A stretch of DNA of 64,000 nt from Pedobacter heparinus DSM 2366 (GCF_000023825.1 NC_013061.1:1736001-1800000); one strand, 5' to 3'; shown: positions 45,501 through 53,920, counted from the stretch's first letter. Notes: generated from the sequence alone by a model not told the origin. Translations and numbers: made by a program.

Positions 45501-46061
45501 GGGAACTTTGATAAGGTAATGTCCCGTACTTCCTGTTGTTATCCCTATGTTGCTTCCTTTTAGCTTTACGCTTACCCCGGGGAGCGGCTGACCATTGGGA
45601 TCTGTTACCCGCCCTTTAATTTCAACGGCCAAAATCCGGCCGTCTGCTGTTTTTGGTTTTATGATCACGGTGTTTTCTTCAATCACAAAGGTGAGGGGCT
45701 GATTGGCAAAGCATTTTTCAAGTACTGCAGTTAACTGTTGGTTCTGCACTTCTATATCTATGTGCGGCAGCTTGCTGAGCATATCCAAATTGTATAGAAA
45801 GTTATAGCCCGTTTGTTGTTTTATATTGGATAGGACATTGGCTAATGTGACATTTTTTAGTGATAAGCTTACTTTCTGTGCAAAGCTTGCTGCACTTACC
45901 TGAATCAATCCCAGTAACAGTAAAAAACATGTTAATTTAATTCTCATAACCCATTTGGTTTTGTTTGCTTGATTGAGCTTAACGGGAGAAGAGCCACTAC
46001 CCGACAGACCTGCAAGTGAAGCATACGCTGCAGTATGCTTCAATAGCTTGTAAAATTTCAT
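42570..46061 (-). CDS. SusC/RagA family TonB-linked outer-membrane transporter
   Basis: 1163 residues. The signal peptide probably begins at Met39 (ATG 45947; LTCFLLLLGLIQVSAASFAQ), after a 38-residue extension common in this genus's SusC genes. STN domain about 62-138 (SNIKQQTGYNFLYNLDMLSK), carboxypeptidase-like regulatory domain 148-235, TonB box/plug from VLVVGYGEVSRKDLTGSVG, then the 22-strand barrel to the final TLTFGLNLTL. The STN domain marks it as a FecIR-type transducer: it can signal through FecR to the ECF sigma factor upstream. Substrate unknown. Confidence 0.95.
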   Translation of the reverse strand: MKFYKLLKHTAAYASLAGLSGSGSSPVKLNQANKTKWVMRIKLTCFLLLLGLIQVSAASFAQKVSLSLKNVTLANVLSNIKQQTGYNFLYNLDMLSKLPHIDIEVQNQQLTAVLEKCFANQPLTFVIEENTVIIKPKTADGRILAVEIKGRVTDPNGQPLPGVSVKLKGSNIGITTGSTGHYLIKVPDANGTLLFSYVGFVPLELNINGKTELNVILKEEQTRLDEVLVVGYGEVSRKDLTGSVGSVNMADIQKAPVRSFDEALAGRVAGVQVTSVDGQPGSNINIVIRGANSITGTNAPLYVIDGFPLEDSDNNAINPDDIESIEVLKDASATAIYGARGANGVIIITTKTGKEGTSSITYNGYYGQQEVLERMELFDSYEFVKYQSERYPGTVSDLYFNSSRPNLESYRLVPAADWQSKLFRVAPMQNHSLAVLGGTGKTKYSISGNILNQDGVMVSSGYNRYQGRFRLDQKVNDKLTVSGNVNYSALKKFGGSPVPESGSFQSSALMYSVWGYRPVVGNPNIDIEEESIDQDIDLVNDKRFNPLQNYQNQLREQYTNILNANAYAEYKWNAFKLKVSGGVTRSARRSDSFDNSLTGSGSPLTPQGIANGVNGGVSYLETNNYLNENTLSYSKTFAKRHKVSAVAGFTIQGRSSNGFGAYATLVPNELLGVSGLDEGSPKSISSNSTSNTLASFLGRINYSYRSRYLATLSFRADGSSKFAPGNKWGYFPSGALSWRISEEEFMKSLKFISDAKLRASIGATGNNRVSDFAYMSTLNLPNSAIYAFNNASVKGLIPTALGNINLIWETTVQSDLGLDLSLFKNRAILTVDLYRKTTKDLLLNANLPPSLGFARSYKNVGRVRNDGLEVSLETTNISNSKFTWSSQFNISFNRNKVLELTENQEALVSMINWETSYKSLPPYIAKIGQPIGMFYGLIWEGNYQYADFDQLPSGKYILKSEIPTNGNPREDIQPGDIKYKDLNGDGVADLSDYTIIGNPNPNFNFGFSNNFAYKGFDLGVFLQGAYGVDIMNTNRLVFEGFGRASQNMFATYINRWTPENQNNTYYRTLGYGPAAYSSRVVEDGSYLRLKTVSLGYKFPSKLLNKYSIKGLRLYCSAQNIYTWTKYQGYDPEVSAYDSALTPGFDWSVYPRARTLTFGLNLTL

Positions 46062-46188
46062 ATATTTGGATGGTTTGGTTGGTTAAATTTGTTGTAACAC
46101 ATCAATGGAAACTATTCCCAAACTTTTGCCGGTGGGTGGTTGCAAGCACTCCCGGCTTTTTTATGGGAAAGGTGATATAAAGTAAAGC

Positions 46189-47316
46189 TTATGGCATCAC
46201 GACAATCCTCCTTCCTTCGGTCTTAAAATGAACGGAACCCGTAAGTTCGAGCATCCGGAGTACTTTGGAGACTTCCTCAAACCTGGATATAGTACCTGAA
46301 AATCTTTGATTGACAAAATCTTTATGATAAACGATCTCTACATTATACCAGCGTGCTATTTTACGCATGATCATGCCGATGTCTTCACCGCTGAACTGAA
46401 AATAACCATTTTTCCAGGCTATGGCCTCTTCCTGCTGAACGGAAGTGGTGCTGAATGTGCCTTTGAGTAAGATAGATTGTTCGCCAGGCTTGAGAATGAT
46501 TCCGGAGCTGCCGCCCGCCTGGCTTACTTTTACAGAACCCTCCAGCAGGGTAGTTTTTGTACTTTCTTCATCTGCATAAGCGTTGACATTGAAATGTGTG
46601 CCCAGTACTTCTATAAGCTGACTGGCAGTTTGTACTTTAAAAGGAAGCTGTCTGTTTTTAGATACTTCAAAATAAGCTTCTCCGGTAACTTCAACAAGGC
46701 GCTCATTACGATTGAATATGGTAGGGAACTTTATGGATGAGGATGCGTTTAACCAGACCCTGGTGCCATCTGGCAGGTTTACCTGAAATTGCCCGCCTTT
46801 AGGGGTAACCAATGTATTGTAGGACCCGGGTGAAACTTCGGATGCAGTAGGGAGGAGCTCATAAACGAGCTGACCATCGGCTGCTTTTTTGATGCGTACA
46901 CCGGCCTGTTTGCTGAGTAGCCCGGATTTGGCATCGCTAAGATCGATTTCGGAACCATCGGCGAGCACTAGTAAGGCTTTATTAGCACCCGGAGCGATCT
47001 TGTTTTGGCTGAAGATAGTTTCGGACGACTTGAGGCTGCCGAAATCAACAAAATGCAGGACGGAAAAGATCAGGGCGATCACAGCAGCAGCAGCAGCGTA
47101 AGGGTACCATACAGGTCTGGATTGTTTTTTAGTTCTTTTTTGCAGTTCAGTCCATATTTCATCTTCCAGGCTTGCCAAGTCTGTATCATTACCGGGGAGA
47201 GCTATTCTGTTCTGAGTTTCTTTTTCATACCAGCTCTCTATGATCGCTTTCTCATCGGGTGTACAGGTTCCCTCGAGGTATTTTTTAAGGAGCTGATCTG
47301 CATTTTTATTTTCCAT
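46189..47316 (-). CDS. fecR: FecR family anti-sigma regulator
   Basis: 375 residues. N-terminal anti-sigma part (LLKKYLEGTCTPDEKAIIES) in the cytoplasm, one membrane helix near 88-106 (YAAAAAVIALIFSVLHFV), then the periplasmic FecR domain (NTLVTPKGGQFQVNLPDGTR; VWLNASSSIKFPTIFN as its conserved start; VTGEAYFEVSKN) and the C-terminal DUF4974 domain (ISRFEEVSKVLRMLELTG). It holds the ECF sigma factor inactive until SusC with STN reports substrate. Between sigma (84-bp gap) and susC (127-bp gap). Confidence 0.95.
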   Translation of the reverse strand: MENKNADQLLKKYLEGTCTPDEKAIIESWYEKETQNRIALPGNDTDLASLEDEIWTELQKRTKKQSRPVWYPYAAAAAVIALIFSVLHFVDFGSLKSSETIFSQNKIAPGANKALLVLADGSEIDLSDAKSGLLSKQAGVRIKKAADGQLVYELLPTASEVSPGSYNTLVTPKGGQFQVNLPDGTRVWLNASSSIKFPTIFNRNERLVEVTGEAYFEVSKNRQLPFKVQTASQLIEVLGTHFNVNAYADEESTKTTLLEGSVKVSQAGGSSGIILKPGEQSILLKGTFSTTSVQQEEAIAWKNGYFQFSGEDIGMIMRKIARWYNVEIVYHKDFVNQRFSGTISRFEEVSKVLRMLELTGSVHFKTEGRRIVVMP

Positions 47317-47400
47317 CTATAGATTTACTGTATTTGTACTGTTGCTATATCTATAAATAGGTTAGCTACGTCATAGGTGGTAGAAGAAAAAAATATTTTT

Positions 47401-47982
47401 TTAATTGGCGCTAAAAAAACGAAGGATGATGAGGAACAAGCCGAACTTTGGGCGAAGAATTTTGATGGCGTTATAGATCTGTTTTTTAACAGTCTGATCG
47501 GAGATGCCCATTTTTTTAGCGATTTCTTTATGAGAGAGATTGCTTTTGCGGCTCAGTTCAAAGACTTCTCTCATTTTTTCGGGTAGGCCTGCAATTTCCT
47601 TTTCAATCAAGACCGCGAGTTGTTTTTCCCGGATAGCATCTTCAGACGAATATTGCCCTTCCTGGATAAAACTTTCCAGTGAAGCCAGGTATCGACTGCG
47701 TACTTTATGTTTATCGATGAGATCGAATATTTTATATCTTATTGCCGAATAGAGATAGGAGGAAAGTGAGCTGTTGAGGTTTATTTCCCGTCTTTTGGTC
47801 CAAAGTGCCGTAAACAGATCCTGTACAACATCTTTAGCTTCATCTTCATTATGGAGTATTTTGCAGGCATGGCGAAACAATAGCGCCCAGTATCGTTTGT
47901 ATATTTCTTCATAAGCAGCGTCATCAGCTGATTTTAACAGTTCAACCAGTTCATGATCTGAAAGATTTCTATATAAATTCAT
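47401..47982 (-). CDS. ECF sigma-70 factor (Bacteroidota expansion family, FecI-like)
   Basis: 193 residues. Region 2: DAAYEEIYKRYWALLFRHAC...EAKDVVQDLFTALWTKR, region 4: IAGLPEKMREVFELSRKSN and SHKEIAKKMGISDQTVKKQI with the recognition helix. It is the activator paired with the FecR/SusC below. AT-rich palindrome AAAAAAATATTTTTTT lies just past its stop (about 47390-47402). Transcription of the whole SusCD operon is expected to depend on it. Confidence 0.95.
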   Translation of the reverse strand: MNLYRNLSDHELVELLKSADDAAYEEIYKRYWALLFRHACKILHNEDEAKDVVQDLFTALWTKRREINLNSSLSSYLYSAIRYKIFDLIDKHKVRSRYLASLESFIQEGQYSSEDAIREKQLAVLIEKEIAGLPEKMREVFELSRKSNLSHKEIAKKMGISDQTVKKQIYNAIKILRPKFGLFLIILRFFSAN

Positions 47983-48212
47983 TAAATGGTTCTATTGTGC
48001 CCGTACCCGAATTTACTTAATTCCCTGAAACACACAAAGTAATTTATTACATTTAATATTGCCATTATCCTGAAGTAATTCTATTTGTGGTAAAGTATGG
48101 TTGCTGTATGGCTCAAAGTTAACCGGAGTATGTTAATTTATAATTATTAAATTTTTACGAAATCTCTACCACCAAGACGCGAGTATCCCTACATAGGTTG
48201 TAAAAAATAAAT

Positions 48213-49256
48213 ATGAAGATAAGCCGAATTGCAGGATTGGTACTATTGATGCTTTTTTGGGGATTAATGGGGTTTTCACAATCTGTGCCGAAGAATTATT
48301 TTGGTAATATTCCGGGAATGCTGGAAGAACAGACCGATTCATTGAGCGCAGTGATCCAACAAGTATTGAAAAAATATCCCCCCAGTATAAATAAAGCTTC
48401 ATCGGAAAGGAGGCTGGCGTTGTATGAAATTGATGGAATACTGCATGATACGAGGCTGGATTCGACCAATGCGCTCAGGAGTTTTATAAAAGACCGGTAT
48501 GAACTGGCATTGACGGCACTTCGGAAGCCAGCTCCTAAAAAAGGAATTCAGATCATTAAGTTGTACAACCATGGTTTTGTGATCAGAACGGCTACTGTGA
48601 CCATCGGGTTTGACCTGGTACTGCGGAATATCAGGGCGTTGGCCAAAATTCCGGAAGGAGTCTTAGTAAACGCTATGCAAATGAAGGAAATTGCAGATCA
48701 TTGCGATGTATTATTTGTGAGTCACCAACATCCCGACCATGCCGATCTTAGGGTGGCCAGGCTGTTTGCAGCACAGCAGAAAGTTGTTTATACCCCGCCT
48801 GGCTTATGGGAAGGGGAATCGTCGTATATCAAAGTGCTTAGAGACACTACTTTGCTGCGTACGAAACTAAAATTAAAAAATGGCCGGATGTTGGCTGCGA
48901 ACGTTTATCCGGGACATCAGGGAGAGATATTAAATAACCTTTACGCGGTAACCATGCCGGAGGGATATACGATTATGCATACCGGGGACCAGCACGCTAA
49001 GCGGGACTTGCCCTGGTTACGAAAAGTGCATGAGCTGCAAAAGATAGACGTTTTGCTAGTGAATTCCTTTATAGATAACTTTCAGCAGACAGTGGACGAA
49101 AGTATCCGTCCAAGGCTCGTGATCAGCAGTCACCAGAATGAACTGGGCCATACCATTGATCACCGCGGGCCGTACTGGTTACATTTCAGACTTATTAAAA
49201 AATTTAAAACACCCACGCTGATGATGACCTGGGGTGAACACTATTTATACCCATAG
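48213..49256 (+). CDS. MBL-fold metallo-hydrolase, secreted
   Basis: 347 residues. Signal peptide (LMLFWGLMGFSQS). N-terminal helical extension of about 100 residues, then a metallo-beta-lactamase fold with the dinuclear site VSHQHPDHAD near 171-180, the later HTGDQH and NSFIDNFQQ, and a final ISSHQNELGHTIDHRG. The reaction is unclear; such proteins in carbohydrate loci are often phosphatase- or lactonase-like. First of three co-directional genes (next starts 4 bases later), divergent from the ECF sigma/FecR/SusCD unit by 230 bp. Confidence 0.85.
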   Translation: MKISRIAGLVLLMLFWGLMGFSQSVPKNYFGNIPGMLEEQTDSLSAVIQQVLKKYPPSINKASSERRLALYEIDGILHDTRLDSTNALRSFIKDRYELALTALRKPAPKKGIQIIKLYNHGFVIRTATVTIGFDLVLRNIRALAKIPEGVLVNAMQMKEIADHCDVLFVSHQHPDHADLRVARLFAAQQKVVYTPPGLWEGESSYIKVLRDTTLLRTKLKLKNGRMLAANVYPGHQGEILNNLYAVTMPEGYTIMHTGDQHAKRDLPWLRKVHELQKIDVLLVNSFIDNFQQTVDESIRPRLVISSHQNELGHTIDHRGPYWLHFRLIKKFKTPTLMMTWGEHYLYP

Positions 49257-49260
49257 CTTT

Positions 49261-50349
49261 ATGAAAATCCAGATATACCCGATACTCGTCCTGTTCAGCT
49301 TAGCTGCGGTCAGCTCGGTTTCCGCACAGAAAAAGGCAGCAAAAGCAGCCTATATATATACCGATGCACAAACACTCACAAAAAACGGGCAATGGCCTTT
49401 AAATACCAGTGATTATCAGCGGGTGGATAGTACTGGCCGGGTGCCCCTGCCTGCAACAGTGCAAGCCCTGGCGCACTGGTCGTCGGGCATAAATATTATG
49501 TTTCAGACCGATTCGAAAAGCATTGCTGTAAAGTGGAAAATTGCCAAATACAGGACGATACCTACCATGACCGCTGTGTCATCGTGTGGGCTGGACCTAT
49601 ATGGCTGGAATGGTACCTATTGGCAACACGTAGGAATCGGAATCCCCAGGTCGGAAGTTAATACCGATGTGATTGTAAAAGCAATGGCCGGAAAGATGAC
49701 CCATTACAGGCTATACTTGCCCATAGGATCGGAGCCCACCCAGGTGGAAATTGGTATTGATCCTTTGGCTACCATCAAGCCTGCCGATGCGCGTTTCGTA
49801 CCCAAAAAGCGGGTAGTTATTTATGGATCGAGCATCACACAGGGCACAGCTGCTTCTCGTCCGGGTATGACCTATACTTCAATTTTATCGAGAAGATTAG
49901 GGGTGGAGACTATTAATTTAGGCTTTAATGGTAGTGGTAAAATAGAAATTGAACTGGCCGAGGCAGTGGCCAGGATTCCGGCGGATGTGTATGTGCTGGA
50001 TTGTGTGCCGAATCCTAGCCCTCAGGAAATAAAAGAAAGAACTTATCCATTTGTAAAAAAACTACGCACATTGAGACCCAATACGCCCATTGTGATGATT
50101 GAAAGCATTACCCGTGAAAGGACTTTCTGGGATTTGGAGTCGCAGGCGAAGGTAAAACAACAGAATGTGGAATTTAAGACTGCTTATAAAAAGCTGCTTA
50201 AAGATGGAGAGAAACAGTTATATTATTTATCCACTGAAACTTTGAACGGGGACGACCATGAATCGTCTGTTGATGGGACCCATCTTACTGACCTTGGTTT
50301 TATGCGGCTGGCTGAAACAGTGGCGAAGACATTAAAAACAATTTTATAA
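49261..50349 (+). CDS. SGNH/GDSL hydrolase, secreted, with GxDLY N-terminal domain
   Basis: 362 residues from ATG 49261, which begins the signal peptide (MKIQIYPILVLFSLAAVSSV); a frame extending 9 codons upstream would overlap the previous gene. The N-terminal domain has the GLDLYGW motif (SGNH_hydro_N type), and the catalytic domain has block I YGSSITQG, block II NLGFNGSGK, block III LDCVPNP and block V DGTHLTDLGF (Asp-x-x-His). All catalytic residues are present. Such esterases deacylate acetylated or feruloylated plant polysaccharide. Confidence 0.9.
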   Translation: MKIQIYPILVLFSLAAVSSVSAQKKAAKAAYIYTDAQTLTKNGQWPLNTSDYQRVDSTGRVPLPATVQALAHWSSGINIMFQTDSKSIAVKWKIAKYRTIPTMTAVSSCGLDLYGWNGTYWQHVGIGIPRSEVNTDVIVKAMAGKMTHYRLYLPIGSEPTQVEIGIDPLATIKPADARFVPKKRVVIYGSSITQGTAASRPGMTYTSILSRRLGVETINLGFNGSGKIEIELAEAVARIPADVYVLDCVPNPSPQEIKERTYPFVKKLRTLRPNTPIVMIESITRERTFWDLESQAKVKQQNVEFKTAYKKLLKDGEKQLYYLSTETLNGDDHESSVDGTHLTDLGFMRLAETVAKTLKTIL

Positions 50350-50359
50350 TTTATAGTCA

Positions 50360-51649
50360 ATGAAAAATACAATTATAATATCCCTTTGCTATTTCCAGCT
50401 ATCTTTTTGTCTGGCGCAAACAAAAAAAGATTATCTTCAGGATGAAAGTAAAGTTGAAAACTATACACTTCCGGCATTGCTGAGACTCAACAATGGTAAG
50501 CAGGTTAAAACAACAAAGGAATGGGAGAATAGCAGGCGCCCTGAGCTTTTAAAAACTTTTGCCGAAGAAGTATATGGCAAAACAATGGCTAGTTCGGCAG
50601 CACTCCCTTATCGGATAGTCAGCGTAAACAAAAATGCACTAAATGGCATTGCAACACGAAAAGAAGTACAGATCTTGCTTTCAAAAAGTAAAGGTGCGAG
50701 GCAGTTGAACCTCATTATATATACCCCTAATCAGATCAAGGAGCCAGTTCCAGTGTTTTTAGGGCTCAATTTTTCCGGCAACCAGGAAATGAATACAGAC
50801 ACCGGGATAACCATTACGAAATACTGGACAAGATTTGCCGGTGAACCTGGTTTTAGTTCAGCGGGTATAGCCAATGAAAAAAGTAGGGCAAGATCAGAGG
50901 GACGCTGGAATGTTGAACTCATTTTATCTAGCGGATATGGCGTAGCAACAGCTTATTATGGAGATTTGCAGTTGGATAGAAAAGACATTTATTCGTTACC
51001 TGATGATTTTAATAAATGGTACGATCCTCAAAAAGAACTCAAACCGGATAGTTCGCAATGGGGGGCAATCGGAATTTGGGCCTGGGGTTTGAGCAGAGCA
51101 CTGGATTATTTGGAAAAAGATCCCTCAGTTAATGCCAAAAAAGTGGCGGTAATTGGTCATTCCAGATTGGGTAAAGCGGCACTTTGGGCCGGGGCACAGG
51201 ACAAGCGGTTTGCGATGGTAATTTCTAACAATTCAGGCGAAGGTGGAGCCGCAATTACCAGGCGGAAATTTGGTGAGACAATTAAAAGAATCAATACTTC
51301 CTTCCCTCATTGGTTTGCTGATAATTTTAAAAAATATAATGATAAGGAAGCGTCGTTACCGATAGATTTCCATGAATTAATGGCCTTGATTGCACCTAGA
51401 CCACTCTATGTAGCAAGCGCATCGGAAGATTTATGGGCAGATCCGGTAGGAGAATATACAGCACTCTTTTATGCAGGTGACATTTATAAATTGTATGGTT
51501 TTGAAACTTTTAAAGATCGTAACCCTCCTGCTACCGATACCCCGGTTAGGGCGGGAGTATTGGGTTACCATAAAAGAACAGGTAAGCATGATATTACTAA
51601 ATACGATTGGGAGCAATACATCAATTTCGCAGATCTATATTTGAAGTAG
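50360..51649 (+). CDS. CE15-like glucuronyl methylesterase (alpha/beta hydrolase)
   Basis: 429 residues. Signal peptide ending near LAQ. Alpha/beta-hydrolase with nucleophile Ser in GHSRLGKAALWAGA, acid in the SASEDLWADPVGEY segment, and catalytic His in GYHKRTGKHDIT, matching carbohydrate esterase family 15, which cuts the ester between 4-O-methyl-glucuronate of xylan and lignin alcohols. Alternatives are acetyl-xylan esterases with the same fold. Downstream of the SGNH esterase (10-base gap), so the two act in sequence on plant cell-wall material. Confidence 0.85.
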   Translation: MKNTIIISLCYFQLSFCLAQTKKDYLQDESKVENYTLPALLRLNNGKQVKTTKEWENSRRPELLKTFAEEVYGKTMASSAALPYRIVSVNKNALNGIATRKEVQILLSKSKGARQLNLIIYTPNQIKEPVPVFLGLNFSGNQEMNTDTGITITKYWTRFAGEPGFSSAGIANEKSRARSEGRWNVELILSSGYGVATAYYGDLQLDRKDIYSLPDDFNKWYDPQKELKPDSSQWGAIGIWAWGLSRALDYLEKDPSVNAKKVAVIGHSRLGKAALWAGAQDKRFAMVISNNSGEGGAAITRRKFGETIKRINTSFPHWFADNFKKYNDKEASLPIDFHELMALIAPRPLYVASASEDLWADPVGEYTALFYAGDIYKLYGFETFKDRNPPATDTPVRAGVLGYHKRTGKHDITKYDWEQYINFADLYLK

Positions 51650-51679
51650 AAATGAATGGCTTGTTGATCGCCAATGAAA

Positions 51680-51704
51680 ACGGGGAAACTTACCGTTTCC
51701 CCGT
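51680..51704 (-). terminator. intrinsic terminator of tmRNA
   Basis: Perfect 10-bp stem ACGGGGAAAC/GTTTCCCCGT with a 5-base loop. On the minus strand it lies right after the tmRNA 3' end and is followed by a run of T (TTTTC). Confidence 0.8.
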
Positions 51705-51708
51705 CATG

Positions 51709-52072
51709 TGGAGCCGAAGGGGTTCGAACCCTTGTCCAGTTGTGCGATAAATTATGCCTTCTACATGCTTATTTTCCAATTAATTGTAGGGATCTGGCGG
51801 GCTGGAAACCGACCTAACCGTTCACCTTAGGTACTTTATCTCGCAACTGTATCGTACCTTACAATTGCCAGCGTTGTTATTACGATGCCCCATATTCTAA
51901 CCTAACATCGCAGCAGTTAGAGGGACAAAAGCTAGGCTAATTCTAAATTAGGCAGCTAAGGCGTAGTTATTTTCGCCAATTATAGTGTGAACGTTCTCTT
52001 TTAAGTGCTCTCCGTACAACGCACTGCATGCTAACATACTTAGCTTCACCCTGTCAAATCCAAAACGGCCCC
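51709..52072 (-). ncRNA. ssrA: transfer-messenger RNA (tmRNA)
   Basis: About 364 nt on the minus strand. The tRNA-like ends pair exactly (5' GGGGCCG with 3' CGGCTCC, one G-U), and the T-arm motif GGTTCGAACCCC is intact; the discriminator A is followed by CAT, so CCA is not encoded. Inside is a short reading frame GGC GAA AAT AAC TAC GCC TTA GCT GCC TAA, giving tag GENNYALAA with GGC as resume codon. tmRNA rescues stalled ribosomes and tags the aborted protein for proteolysis. The 5' flank (52083-52129) has an 11-bp inverted repeat and a TATCTTTG -7 element. Confidence 0.95.
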
Positions 52073-52082
52073 ATCCCATTAA

Positions 52083-52136
52083 GTATGCTGATGCTCAGGG
52101 ATTAAACTTTTCCTTGTCCATCAGCATACAAAGATA
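52083..52136 (-). promoter_or_regulatory. tmRNA precursor leader: -7 element and hairpin
   Basis: Reading on the minus strand, TATCTTTG (52136-52129) is a good -7 element, with no clear TTTG 19 bp upstream. Next comes an 11-bp inverted repeat GTATGCTGATG / CATCAGCATAC (52083-52093 and 52119-52129) before the mature 5' end at 52072. It is probably a processing or protective hairpin of the precursor. Confidence 0.5.
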
Positions 52137-52142
52137 CGAAAA

Positions 52143-53345
52143 TTATGCCATTTTACGACCAGGATATTGCTTTAAAGCAATGTCAAGGCAGTCCATAGCC
52201 CTATTAAGGTCTTCAGTATTAAGTACATAAGCCATTCTGACTTCGTTTTTTCCTGAACCCGCTGTCGAATAAAAACCTGTAGCAGGTGCCATCATGACAG
52301 TTTCGCCCTGGTGATTAAAGCTTTCCAGTATCCATTGGCAGAACTGATCGGCATCGTCAATCGGCAATTTGGCAACTACATAAAATGCACCACCCGGATT
52401 CGGGCAAAATACGCCATCCATCGCATTCAATCTTTTTACAAGTGTATCCCTGCGTAAAGTATATTCTTTATTTACTGCTTCGAAGTAACTGTCGGGGGTG
52501 TCTACAGCAGCGGTTCCGGCAATTTGTTCTACCATACCCGGACTTAACCTGGCCTGTGCAAACTTTAGCCCCGCCTGGATAACGGCTTTGTTTTTAGTAA
52601 TTAAACAGCCCAATCTGGCTCCACAGGCGCTATAACGTTTGGAAACGGTATCCAATATCACCACATGCTGTTCCAACCCATTTAAGTGTGCCGGAGAGAT
52701 AAATTCCCTGCCGTCGTAGCAAAACTCCCGGTAGGCTTCATCGGAGAGCAGGAAGAGGTCATATTTTAAGCACAATGCTTTTAAAGCTTCTAATTCTTCT
52801 TTTGAATATAAATAACCGGTAGGATTATTTGGGTTGCAAATGATAATGGCCTTGGTTTTTGCAGTAATGAGTTTTTCAAAATCGGCAATAGGAGGAAGGG
52901 CAAAACCATTTTCGATATGTGACAATATAGGTTTTACCACAACATTGCTCATACAGGCAAAACCATTGTAATTTGCATAAAAAGGTTCGGGAATAATGAT
53001 TTCATCACCTTCGTTAACACAGGTCTGCATGGCAATGGTAATGGCCTCAGAGCCACCAACTGTAACCAGGATATCCTCTGGTGTAATGTTATACCCTAGC
53101 TTATTGTAATAATCTGCGAGTTTGGTACGGTAAGTTAATGTTCCTTCCGAGGGCGTATAGGCCCAAACATTGAAATCTATATTTTTAATGGCATTCAGCA
53201 TCCCTTCAGGCGTTGCAATGTCTGGCTGGCCAATATTCAGGTGGTATACTTTTTTACCTGTTTTTTTTGCCTGATCCGCATAAGGGGTTAGTTTTCTTAT
53301 TGGTGAAGCGGGCATGAGCAGCCCTTTTTCCGAAATGTCTGGCAT
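52143..53345 (-). CDS. class I/II PLP-dependent aminotransferase
   Basis: 400 residues, the length of aspartate-aminotransferase-type enzymes. Substrate-recognition NPNNPTG near 173-179, Asp-Tyr pocket LLSDEAYREFCYDG, and the PLP-lysine in DTVSKRYSACGARLG. The C-terminal arginine region RMAYVL is present. It shuttles amino groups between amino acids and 2-oxoacids; aspartate, aromatic or branched-chain donors are possible. It sits alone between tmRNA and DUF1573; no pathway partner tells the substrate. A TAATTTTG element ends 5 bases before the ATG, so the mRNA may be nearly leaderless. Confidence 0.93.
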   Translation of the reverse strand: MPDISEKGLLMPASPIRKLTPYADQAKKTGKKVYHLNIGQPDIATPEGMLNAIKNIDFNVWAYTPSEGTLTYRTKLADYYNKLGYNITPEDILVTVGGSEAITIAMQTCVNEGDEIIIPEPFYANYNGFACMSNVVVKPILSHIENGFALPPIADFEKLITAKTKAIIICNPNNPTGYLYSKEELEALKALCLKYDLFLLSDEAYREFCYDGREFISPAHLNGLEQHVVILDTVSKRYSACGARLGCLITKNKAVIQAGLKFAQARLSPGMVEQIAGTAAVDTPDSYFEAVNKEYTLRRDTLVKRLNAMDGVFCPNPGGAFYVVAKLPIDDADQFCQWILESFNHQGETVMMAPATGFYSTAGSGKNEVRMAYVLNTEDLNRAMDCLDIALKQYPGRKMA

Positions 53346-53349
53346 TGTG

Positions 53350-53391
53350 CAAAATTAAAATTCAGTCTACAATTGCCACCCCCAGGGGTGG
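53350..53391 (-). promoter_or_regulatory. -7 element and upstream hairpin of the aminotransferase gene
   Basis: TAATTTTG (53357-53350 on the minus strand) fits TAnnTTTG and lies almost at the ATG. Overlapping the expected -33 position is the inverted repeat CCACCCC-CA-GGGGTGG (53376-53391), which could be an operator. Confidence 0.35.
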
Positions 53392-53430
53392 ATTAATAAG
53401 TTAGTTTTTTTTGAGAAGGTACAAAATTAA

Positions 53431-53456
53431 AAAACCTCGTTGATTAACGAGGTTTT
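53431..53456 (-). terminator. intrinsic terminator of the DUF1573 gene
   Basis: 11-bp perfect stem AAAACCTCGTT/AACGAGGTTTT with loop GATT, 23 bases after the DUF1573 stop; symmetric A/T runs. Confidence 0.8.
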
Positions 53457-53479
53457 AATCAAAATATCTTTTTGAAATG

Positions 53480-53872
53480 CTATTTGCTGGCCGCTGCCAC
53501 AGTTTCTCCTTTAATGTATAAAACTTTAGTAGTAGTTTTTGCATTTGAAGTAATGGTAATACTTTTGCTGAAAGGAAGTGCAGCACCAGTTGGGTTATAA
53601 GTAACTTTAATTACACCTGAATCACCTTTTTTAACCGGCGTTTGTGTATACTCAGGAACTGTACATCCACAGGTAGTCTCTACCTTGGTAATAATAAGGG
53701 GCTGATCACCGATATTAGTGAATTTAAATTCTATTGTTGCAGGCTTGTTAAGCGGAATTTTTCCAAAGTCATGACTCTCCTTGTCAAACTTGAATTCGGC
53801 AGGTTTTGATTGAGCGTTAGCAGCAACACTTATACCTAAGATTAACGTAAATAACAGAATTAGCTTTTTCAT
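53480..53872 (-). CDS. DUF1573 domain-containing secreted protein
   Basis: 130 residues. Signal peptide (LILLFTLILGISVAANAQS), then one Ig-like DUF1573 domain: SHDFGKIPLNKPATIEFKF, the signature TTCGCTVPEYTQTPVKKGD near 85-103, and SKSITITSNAKT. These proteins are abundant in Bacteroidota; role unknown, presumably periplasmic structural. It has its own promoter on the minus strand and a terminator behind. Confidence 0.9.
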   Translation of the reverse strand: MKKLILLFTLILGISVAANAQSKPAEFKFDKESHDFGKIPLNKPATIEFKFTNIGDQPLIITKVETTCGCTVPEYTQTPVKKGDSGVIKVTYNPTGAALPFSKSITITSNAKTTTKVLYIKGETVAAASK

Positions 53873-53890
53873 TTTAATGTTGTTTTAAAA

Positions 53891-53920
53891 CAAATTTAAT
53901 GTTTTCATTCATAAAACAAA
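53891..53920 (-). promoter_or_regulatory. promoter of the DUF1573 gene
   Basis: TTTG (53920-53917), 18-bp spacer, TAAATTTG (53898-53891): close to the Bacteroidota consensus TTTG-N19-TAnnTTTG, one base short in spacing. The ATG is 19 bases further. Confidence 0.6.

Noticed and set aside
47388..47402. AAAAAAATATTTTTTT palindrome after the ECF sigma gene as a terminator
   Set aside because: Pure A/T stem without GC; fecR immediately downstream must be transcribed, so termination here is unlikely.
51709..51735. tRNA gene suggested by GGTTCGAACCCC
   Set aside because: It is the T-arm of the tmRNA; no separate anticodon stem is present.
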